Shown here: one piece after another, positions 7,896 through 13,565 of the stretch
How the letters are laid out: every line of letters begins with the position of its first letter
How positions within the stretch are numbered: the first letter of the stretch is position 1
Notes under the pieces: model-generated
The model's database searches: none
What the model was told of the DNA's origin: nothing
What the model saw: the letters and a program-made list of their open reading frames with translations, nothing else
NCBI GenBank assembly: GCA_009919985.1
Contig: RGAX01000052.1
Location: 1 to 15,780 of the forward strand
Reading direction: 5' to 3'
Origin: Opitutaceae bacterium
GTDB taxonomy: Bacteria > Verrucomicrobiota > Verrucomicrobiia > Opitutales > Opitutaceae
Length of the DNA stretch: 15,780 bases
Program-made: the position numbers and the translations under genes

Positions 7896-8621
7896 TCAAC
7901 TCGAAGACGCTTTACGCTGCGCCCACTTGCCAAGCGGCACCGCGGCCGCGCAACAGGCAGCGGGGATCAAAGCCATCGTCGCGAGCAACGCCCCCGCGTC
8001 CACCAATGGAATGAAGGCGAGCATCTTGCGGACGATTTTCCCGAGCTTCTCCGCCGGCGCTCCGGGGTGATATTCGCGGCGGGCGAGCAGGCTCAAGACG
8101 ACGATGTAGACAAAAAGCGCGACGAGCCACGCGACAAAGGCTGGACCCATGGTTTGTCCGGGCAGGGTCGCAAGCGTAACCGCGAGCATCACGCGGCAAC
8201 CCGCCATCAATACGACCGAGCCGGTCCAGCGTTTGTGCAGCCAATCGTAGAGAAGAATCGTTGCGGCCAAACCCGCCGCGGCGAGCGACGAAGCGCCGAG
8301 AAAAATCAACAAGCTTAGTCCGGCCGCAAGTTGCAAGGTACCGACCCCCGCGACGCTCGAGCGCGCGATGAGCCCGCGCGGAATCGCGCGCTCAGGCCGA
8401 TGTTGGCGATCAAAGTCGGCGTCGAAAGCGTCGTTGAGCGTCGTGCCGCCCGCGTAGGCAAGACTGCCGGCGAGCGCGGCGAGCAGGAGCAAATCGACAG
8501 CAGGCCAGCAACCCACTGCGGGCGCGGAAAGCAAGAGCGCGGCAAGGACGTTACTCCACACCGAGGGAAAATTGCCCGCACGGGCGAGATCAAGCCAGAG
8601 GCGAAGCGGTGAGGCGCTCAT
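7896..8621 (-). CDS. eboC: EboC, UbiA-like membrane prenyltransferase of the ebo cluster
   Basis: A 241-residue, very hydrophobic protein with about seven to eight membrane helices. The first UbiA motif NDxxDxxxD is intact (N63-D64, D67, D71) and is followed by RPERAIPRG (75-83), typical of the superfamily, whose members transfer a prenyl chain from a prenyl diphosphate to an acceptor in the membrane. The second Asp-rich motif is reduced: YDWLHKR (125-131) has only D126. That departure, together with the small size and the cluster, fits the EboC subgroup better than quinone-pathway UbiA. It starts 10 nt after the eboE stop and has no Shine-Dalgarno sequence. Within the cluster it is the only integral membrane protein, so it is the likely site where the cytosolic enzymes meet the membrane. 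Acceptor and prenyl donor are unknown. Confidence 0.85.
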   Translation of the reverse strand: MSASPLRLWLDLARAGNFPSVWSNVLAALLLSAPAVGCWPAVDLLLLAALAGSLAYAGGTTLNDAFDADFDRQHRPERAIPRGLIARSSVAGVGTLQLAAGLSLLIFLGASSLAAAGLAATILLYDWLHKRWTGSVVLMAGCRVMLAVTLATLPGQTMGPAFVAWLVALFVYIVVLSLLARREYHPGAPAEKLGKIVRKMLAFIPLVDAGALLATMALIPAACCAAAVPLGKWAQRKASSS

Positions 8622-8631
8622 CGATGCAATA

Positions 8632-9813
8632 TCAGGCTAGGCCGCGGGCGCGGAGCGCGGCGAGCGTCCAATCGTATTCGCCCACGAGTTGATCTTCGAT
8701 ACTCACGCGCAACGCGGGCGGGAGCACTTCCCAGGTATAGGTTTCCATTTCGGCGTGCTGGCAAGCTGTCGGATGGGCCTGCATCCAATCCAGCGCGCCG
8801 AGTAGATGGTCCCGCGTGTCGCCAAACGGCGCGCCGGGCGCGGCGTGCAGCGGGAGATGAAAATGGACACGCCACTCGTCGTCGAGCTGCGCAGGCGCGG
8901 CGTCGGCGTCGGCGAGCGCATCAGGTAGATCGACGTAACGCCGACGAACGATGCCGGTGGCAGCAGAGCCCACGACGACTTGATGAAGGTACGTCGGCTC
9001 GACAAAGGCCGCGAGCGCGGCGCGACCGGCGGCATCGGGTTTAACGCGAAGCGCTGAACTGAGGTGAATTTTGCTGAGGCGCAGGCCGGCGGCGACGAGA
9101 CGATCGAGCGCGACGGGCGCCGATTCAAATTCGACGCCGAGATGGCAACAATCGTAGTTCACGCCGACGCAGCGCAGTAGTCCTTCAGAATCGACGGCGC
9201 GATCGCTCGCACGCCAGGCGTTGAAAAAATCCACGGTCTCAGGCGTCGTCTCGAACGTGCAGCACGGTTCCGGCTCAAGGCCGAGGTGTAGGTCGCGGCC
9301 CGTGCGTTCGGAAAGTTCAGCGATGGTGCGGCCGATCGCGGTGACGTTGGCGAAAATCGCGGCGCGGCGCGCGGGGTCGTCTTGGGTCCAGACTTTGAAT
9401 GAGCCGGGAACGGTGCTCACGCTGCCCGCGACGCCTGCGGGGACGAGTTGCGCGATAAGCGCGAAAAGGCGTTGCGTGTAGGCGAGGCGCTCAGGCGTAG
9501 ACCAATCCGGCGCATAGACCTGCTCCTTCACGCGCGTGCCGTGGAAGCTGCCGTAGGGAAATCCATTGATTGTGAAAACGTAGCAGTCGTGTGCGTCGAG
9601 CCAGTGGCGGAAGGCGGTCAGCGTGGCGGGTTGCGCGAGTTCTTCGGCAGCACGAGCACCGAGACGCAGGCCGATCGCATACGGGAGACCGGCGGCAACG
9701 CGGCGGCGAACGACGAGCGTGTGGCGCTCGAGAGTTTCAAACGTCTGCGCCCACGTTTCGCCGCGGTGGACGTTGGTGCAGTAGGCGAGATGCAGGCCGT
9801 GGTTGAGTTGCAT
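8632..9813 (-). CDS. eboE: EboE, xylose-isomerase-like TIM-barrel protein of the ebo cluster
   Basis: A 393-residue TIM-barrel protein related to sugar isomerases and AP endonuclease family 2. It opens with GLHLAYCTNVHRGETW (residues 6-21), the characteristic beginning of EboE. Candidate metal or substrate residues lie at barrel strand ends: TINGFPYGSFHG (81-92), LGLEPEPCC (177-185, Glu180), NYDCCHLGVEFE (219-230, Asp221/His224), KIHLSS (248-253, His250) and VHFHLPLH near the C-terminus. No signal peptide or membrane segment. ATG 9813 is chosen over 9849 because the longer version adds a basic tail overlapping eboB by 28 nt, whereas 9813 starts 8 nt after eboB and matches the family N-terminus. 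The reaction is unknown; an isomerase or epimerase acting on a sugar-like metabolite is the natural guess. Confidence 0.85.
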   Translation of the reverse strand: MQLNHGLHLAYCTNVHRGETWAQTFETLERHTLVVRRRVAAGLPYAIGLRLGARAAEELAQPATLTAFRHWLDAHDCYVFTINGFPYGSFHGTRVKEQVYAPDWSTPERLAYTQRLFALIAQLVPAGVAGSVSTVPGSFKVWTQDDPARRAAIFANVTAIGRTIAELSERTGRDLHLGLEPEPCCTFETTPETVDFFNAWRASDRAVDSEGLLRCVGVNYDCCHLGVEFESAPVALDRLVAAGLRLSKIHLSSALRVKPDAAGRAALAAFVEPTYLHQVVVGSAATGIVRRRYVDLPDALADADAAPAQLDDEWRVHFHLPLHAAPGAPFGDTRDHLLGALDWMQAHPTACQHAEMETYTWEVLPPALRVSIEDQLVGEYDWTLAALRARGLA

Positions 9814-9821
9814 CCGACGAA

Positions 9822-10628
9822 TCAATCGCCGAGGCGAAACTTCGGGCACTGCGAGAGGAAGCGCACGGGGTTCTGGTAGAGCACTTGATCGACGTACGCG
9901 GCGCTGTAACCACGGCGCCGCATTTCAAACGCGGCCTTCGGTACGGCGAGCGGATCGCTCACACCCCAGTCGCAGGCGGAGTTGAGCCAGATGCGGTCAT
10001 GGCCGGAGGTTTCCAACATATCCACGGCGCGGGGCGGCGAAGATTTGGAATCGGGATAAAGCGTGATGCCAGCCCAGAAACCGCGGTCGAGGACGAGGTT
10101 CACCGTGTGCTCTTCGACGTGGTCGATGATAACGCGTTCGGGTTTCACACCGGGATGCGAGCGGAGCATATCGACAATCAAGCGCGTGCCTTTGAGTTTG
10201 TCCTCCAAGTGGGGAGTGTGGACAAGAATGAGCTGGTTGTATTTCACCGCGAGGTCGACGTGTTGCTCGAAGACCTTGAGCTCGTTGCGCGTGTTGCGAT
10301 TGAGGCCGATCTCGCCGATGCCGAGCACGTTGGGCTTAGCGAGAAACTCCGGAATCATCGCAAGGACATCCGCCGCGAGGGCGAGGTCTTCGGCTTCCTT
10401 CGGGTTGATGCAAAGCCAGGCGAAATGCGGGAGGAGAAATTTGGCAGCGCGGGCCGGTTCGTAATCGGTGATCTGGCGGAAATAATCACGAAAACCGTCG
10501 GCCGAGCTGCGGTCGAAGCCGGCCCAAAACGCAGGTTCGCAAACGGCAACGCAACCGGCCGTGACCATAGCCTGATAGTCGTCGGTGGTGCGGCTCACCA
10601 TATGGCCGTGGGGCTCGATGTAGCGCAT
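9822..10628 (-). CDS. eboB: EboB, TatD-like metal-dependent hydrolase of the ebo cluster
   Basis: A 268-residue amidohydrolase-fold protein. The metal-binding pattern is complete: HGH (His7, His9) at the end of strand 1, Glu106 in GIGEIGLNR, His137 in LVHTPH, His170 in IIDHVEEH, and Asp220 in NSACDWG. TatD relatives hydrolyse phosphoester or amide-type bonds using two metals, but the opening EPHGHMVSRTTDDY (5-18) and the segment SACDWGVSDPLAVP (217-230) distinguish this group from nuclease TatD. The protein is predicted to be cytoplasmic. It follows the small upstream gene by 9 nt and precedes eboE by 8 nt. No Shine-Dalgarno sequence precedes the ATG. The substrate is unknown. Confidence 0.86.
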   Translation of the reverse strand: MRYIEPHGHMVSRTTDDYQAMVTAGCVAVCEPAFWAGFDRSSADGFRDYFRQITDYEPARAAKFLLPHFAWLCINPKEAEDLALAADVLAMIPEFLAKPNVLGIGEIGLNRNTRNELKVFEQHVDLAVKYNQLILVHTPHLEDKLKGTRLIVDMLRSHPGVKPERVIIDHVEEHTVNLVLDRGFWAGITLYPDSKSSPPRAVDMLETSGHDRIWLNSACDWGVSDPLAVPKAAFEMRRRGYSAAYVDQVLYQNPVRFLSQCPKFRLGD

Positions 10629-10637
10629 GGTCGGAGA

Positions 10638-10967
10638 TTATTTAGCCCGCTTAGGGAACGAAGGTTTTTGCCACGCGCCAAGGGCGGCTTTGCCCGAGGT
10701 GATGGCGTCGGGCTGCGTGGTGGGATCGCTGAGTTGCTCAAGGATGCGGCGGGCCCGGGCGGGTTTGCCATCGACGAGAATTTTGGCGGCTTGGCGCAGA
10801 GCGGCGCAGCGGAAGTCGCCCGCAGCGCCGTAGCGTTCGACGCGGTCAAGGAACGCCGCGACCTCGATAAGCTTGGCCCGCACCGGCACGAAACTGTGAT
10901 CCACAACGGCGCGTTGCGCGGCGGCGGGCAAGCGAGCCGAGGTGCGGGAAGGGCGTGGCTTGGTCAT
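10638..10967 (-). CDS. small protein of unknown function at the eboA position
   Basis: A 109-residue protein I do not recognise. It is the first gene of the ebo operon and ends 9 nt before eboB, so co-translation is likely. The N-terminal 25 residues are basic and probably disordered. Residues 27-80 (VPVRAKLIEVAAFLDRVERY through RARRILEQLSD) are amphipathic and predicted helical, with many Arg/Ala residues. The C-terminal DPTTQPDAITSGKAALGAWQ looks like a conserved tail. It has no signal peptide, membrane segment, Cys cluster or obvious catalytic motif. Classical EboA proteins are roughly twice this length and I see no resemblance, so I do not give the name eboA. Alternatives are a divergent, shortened EboA or an unrelated lineage-specific partner. 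The start ATG lacks a Shine-Dalgarno sequence. An antisense frame also spans this region, but the operon spacing and frame support this one. Confidence 0.7.
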   Translation of the reverse strand: MTKPRPSRTSARLPAAAQRAVVDHSFVPVRAKLIEVAAFLDRVERYGAAGDFRCAALRQAAKILVDGKPARARRILEQLSDPTTQPDAITSGKAALGAWQKPSFPKRAK

Positions 10968-10980
10968 GCGAAAAGGTGAA

Positions 10981-11011
10981 ATTAAAAGCCCGAAGGCGAT
11001 AGACAGGTCAA
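10981..11011 (-). promoter_or_regulatory. possible sigma-70-type promoter of the ebo operon
   Basis: On the minus strand TTGACC (11011-11006) is followed after 19 nt by TTTAAT (10986-10981), one mismatch each from the consensus -35 and -10. The spacer is long and contains the 13-mer ATCGCCTTCGGGC shared with the holA-purB gap. Transcription would start only about 6-8 nt before the ATG at 10967, implying an almost leaderless mRNA. Confidence 0.35.
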
Positions 11012-11021
11012 AGTAAACTCA

Positions 11022-11050
11022 GGGCGCGCCACGAATTAAACGGCGCGCCC
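11022..11050 (-). terminator. perfect 9-bp inverted repeat after the cstA-dehydrogenase operon
   Basis: GGGCGCGCC (11022-11030) and GGCGCGCCC (11042-11050) are exact reverse complements around an 11-nt A/T-rich loop. The hairpin begins 11 nt past the stop of the small dehydrogenase subunit, where a terminator is expected, but it is followed by TGAGTTTACTTTG rather than a clean U-run. It may be a weak or Rho-assisted terminator, a 3'-end stabiliser, or an operator for the ebo promoter just downstream. Confidence 0.5.
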
Positions 11051-11061
11051 ATGCTCTAAAA

Positions 11062-11721
11062 TCAGGCGAGGCCGAGGTGTTTGAGCGCGGCGGGCGTGGG
11101 GCCGTCATAAGTGGCTAGAGGGACGTTGCCGATGTAGCCGAGGTCTTTCATGCCTTCGGGGGTGGTGTAAAAACCACCTGAGGTGAGGTCGCGGAATTTG
11201 TTAAAAAAGAGCGCGGCAGTTTTGAACTCGGGCTTGGCCTTGGGGCCGTAGCAGATGTCATCGCAGAGGGCGCGTTGTTGGCCGGCGACAAGATCGGCGA
11301 AGTCGTTGCCGAAGCGTTTCTGTGACTCGGCGTCGATCCAGACGAGGCCGTCGAGGATGAGCGCGCGGTCTTTGTCATGGCCGGGATAGGGTGCGCTGAT
11401 CCATTCGTCGATGAAGTCGGGCACACCGACAGCGGAGGCCGCGGGGGATTTCGCGTCGGCGGGGATGATGACGTCGCAGAGCGCGGTAGCGGTGCGGCGT
11501 TGACCGGCGGTAAATGAGAGGGCCCAGAAATCGCCGGGTTTGTAGATTTTGTTGAGCTCGGGATCGGTACCATAGCCGACGGCGGCCTTGCTGGTAGTAG
11601 TGTCGGCACCGGCAGCGGCGGCACGATCCATGATGGCAACCGAGGCGGCGGCGGTGAGCATCCACTTGATGGCGGTGCGGCGATCCAGACGGGGCCGCGA
11701 GGAAGAATCGGACGGGGTCAT
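11062..11721 (-). CDS. gluconate 2-dehydrogenase subunit 3 family protein, Tat-exported small subunit
   Basis: A 219-residue protein. The N-terminus has a twin-arginine pair in RLDRRTAIKWML (R14-R15), a hydrophobic stretch TAAASVAIM and an Ala-rich cleavage region near residues 34-39, which together make a Tat signal. The mature part contains FTAGQRRTATALCDVIIPAD, the typical start of the subunit 3 family, followed by GVPDFIDEWIS and a C-terminal helical region. In characterised sugar dehydrogenases this small subunit binds the FAD-containing subunit and takes it through the Tat translocon. The gene starts 1 nt after the stop of the GMC subunit gene, with AAGGAA nine nt upstream (11736-11731), so the two are co-translated. 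The partner has no export signal of its own, which fits piggyback export. The substrate is set by the large subunit and is unknown. Confidence 0.85.
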   Translation of the reverse strand: MTPSDSSSRPRLDRRTAIKWMLTAAASVAIMDRAAAAGADTTTSKAAVGYGTDPELNKIYKPGDFWALSFTAGQRRTATALCDVIIPADAKSPAASAVGVPDFIDEWISAPYPGHDKDRALILDGLVWIDAESQKRFGNDFADLVAGQQRALCDDICYGPKAKPEFKTAALFFNKFRDLTSGGFYTTPEGMKDLGYIGNVPLATYDGPTPAALKHLGLA

Positions 11722-11722
11722 G

Positions 11723-13522
11723 TTAGAGGTTTCCTTTCTTCATTTCAGCGAGGAGGTAATCGCTGGCGCGCCAGGCAAGCGCCATAATGGTGAGGGTGGG
11801 ATTTTTGTCGGCGTTGCTGGCGAAGGGGCCGCCGTCGTTGACGAAGATATTTTTTACATCCCAGGTTTGGCCCCATTGGTTGGTAACGGATTTTTTGGGG
11901 TCGACGCCCATAATGGTGCCGCCGACTTCGTGGATGATCTTACCACCCGGCTCGATGGCTTGAAGCCCAGTGGCGTCGAGCTTGTTGGGCTTTCCGCCCA
12001 TGGCAGTGATGATATCAGCAAAGGTGCGCTGCATGTGCGCGGCTTGGCGGGTCTCGTGGTCGGACCATTTCCAGTGAAAACGCAAAACCGGGGTACCCCA
12101 TTTGTCTTTCACCGTAGGGTCTAGATCGCAGTAAGAGTCGGCGTTGGGAATCATATCACCCCGGCCGGAGAAGCTGACGAAGGTGCCATAGTAGCGGCGG
12201 GCTTCTTCTTTGAATTTACGACCGTAACTACCTTCGGTGAGGCCGGCGACCGCCGTAGCGGCACCAAGGCCGGGCATGCTGCGACCCGTCTGAAACTCGA
12301 TGTGGTAGCCGCGGGCGAAGTCGAGTTTGCCAGCTTTTTGTTCCTGATAGAGCCACCACGGCACATACATGTGGGCGCCGCCGGCACCGTCCTCGTTGTG
12401 AGAGGGCATGTTTTCGAGGAGAGGAATCTGGCCGCCGAGGCGCGCGCCCACGGTGTCCATGATGTATTTGCCGACCAGGCCGCTGGAGTTGGCGAGGCCG
12501 TTGGGGTAACGCGGGGACTTGGAATTGAGTAGGATGCGCACAGACTCGGCCGAGCTCGCGGCGAGAACAACGACGCGGGCTTTTAGCGCGTGGGCTTCGC
12601 CGGTAACGCGGTCGATGTAGACGACGCCTGTGGCCTTACCGTTTTCGTCCATGGTGATCTCTCGCACCATGGCGTTGGGGAGAATATCGAGGTTACCCGT
12701 TGCGAGGGCGGGCGGCAGATGGACGGTGGTGGATTGGTAGTTGGCTTTGATCGAGCAACCGCGGCCGCACTGCGTCGCCCAGAAACACGCGGCGCGATCA
12801 CGCATAGCCTGCGCAAGGATGCGCTGCGCGGTGGGATTCTGCGGGTGAAGTTTCGCGGGGATGCGCTCGGCGTCTTGCTTCACGCTGAGAACCGCGCGGT
12901 GAATCGGGATGACCGGCAGGCCGAGTTTCTTGGCGCGTTTTTGCGCGAGCAATTCGCCGGCGCGGGCCTTGGGCGGCGGCAGGAGCACGCCTTCGGGAGA
13001 ATTGGGGGTGTTTTCGAGGCCTTCGTTGGACCCGTAAACGCCGATGAGCATCTCGACTTTATCGTAGTAGGGCGCGACGTCTTCGTAGCCGATAGGCCAA
13101 TCGAGGCCAAGCCCGTCGCGAGAGTAAGGTTTGAAATCGTAGGGGCCGTTGCGCAGGGAGATACGGCCCCAATGGTTAGTGCGACCGCCGAGCATCCGCG
13201 CGCGCCACCACCAGAATTGGCGTGTAGGATCGCTCGAGGCGCTCGTGTAAGGCTCGCCCGGCACCTGCCAACCGCCGTCAACGGTGGAGTCGTGAAAACC
13301 GAAAGGTTTATCCACCGTGCTCGAGCCGGCCAGTGGCGCTTGGCCGTTAGTCTGAAACATCGCGGTTTCTTTGACCGGGTCGTAGTTGCGCCCGGCTTCG
13401 AGCATGAGGACTTTCACGCCCTCCATCGCGAGCGTGTAGGCCGTCTGGCCGCCGCCGGCACCGGAACCGACGACGATCACATCATATGTGGGCTGAGTCT
13501 TGCTGGCAGTGATGATGGGCAT
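11723..13522 (-). CDS. GMC-family FAD oxidoreductase, catalytic subunit of a periplasmic sugar/glycoside dehydrogenase
   Basis: A 599-residue flavoprotein. The FAD-binding GSGAGG (19-24) and the second-strand Glu42 (VLMLEAG) are present. RMLGGRTNHWGR (109-120) is the GMC signature, and the catalytic pair is His531 (IIHEVGGTIMG) and Asn574 (NADKNPTLTIMALAWR). Cys246, Cys252 and Cys256 in CFWATQCGRGC form C-x5-C-x3-C, the pattern that holds a 3Fe-4S cluster in FAD-glucose and fructose dehydrogenases. It should therefore pass electrons from sugar oxidation through FAD and the cluster to an external cytochrome rather than to oxygen. No signal peptide is visible; export probably relies on the Tat-bearing small subunit encoded next. 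Candidate substrates include glucose, gluconate or the 3-OH of glycosides; sequence does not decide. The ATG follows CTTTCCCC without a Shine-Dalgarno sequence. cstA lies 43 nt upstream. Confidence 0.88.
   Translation of the reverse strand: MPIITASKTQPTYDVIVVGSGAGGGQTAYTLAMEGVKVLMLEAGRNYDPVKETAMFQTNGQAPLAGSSTVDKPFGFHDSTVDGGWQVPGEPYTSASSDPTRQFWWWRARMLGGRTNHWGRISLRNGPYDFKPYSRDGLGLDWPIGYEDVAPYYDKVEMLIGVYGSNEGLENTPNSPEGVLLPPPKARAGELLAQKRAKKLGLPVIPIHRAVLSVKQDAERIPAKLHPQNPTAQRILAQAMRDRAACFWATQCGRGCSIKANYQSTTVHLPPALATGNLDILPNAMVREITMDENGKATGVVYIDRVTGEAHALKARVVVLAASSAESVRILLNSKSPRYPNGLANSSGLVGKYIMDTVGARLGGQIPLLENMPSHNEDGAGGAHMYVPWWLYQEQKAGKLDFARGYHIEFQTGRSMPGLGAATAVAGLTEGSYGRKFKEEARRYYGTFVSFSGRGDMIPNADSYCDLDPTVKDKWGTPVLRFHWKWSDHETRQAAHMQRTFADIITAMGGKPNKLDATGLQAIEPGGKIIHEVGGTIMGVDPKKSVTNQWGQTWDVKNIFVNDGGPFASNADKNPTLTIMALAWRASDYLLAEMKKGNL
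11731..11736 (-). promoter_or_regulatory. ribosome binding site of the small dehydrogenase subunit
   Basis: AAGGAA, nine nt before the ATG at 11721 and inside the last codons of the GMC gene. It is one of only two Shine-Dalgarno-like sequences in the window. Confidence 0.5.
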
Positions 13523-13565
13523 GGGGAAAGAAAGACGAAGGGAGCGAGTAAACGGTTAGGTAAAA

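Noticed and set aside
7785..8318. 177-codon plus-strand frame across eboD/eboC
   Set aside because: Extremely rich in Arg, His and Gln, and opposite real coding sequence; a composition artefact.
8632..9849. Longer eboE starting at 9849
   Set aside because: The extra 12 residues are basic, overlap eboB by 28 nt and precede the conserved family N-terminus; 9813 fits the operon spacing.
9885..10979. 364-codon plus-strand frame opposite eboB and the small upstream gene
   Set aside because: Opposite eboB the minus strand has all metal-binding residues of a TatD-like hydrolase; the plus-strand product shows no motif and is Arg/Gly/Ala-rich.
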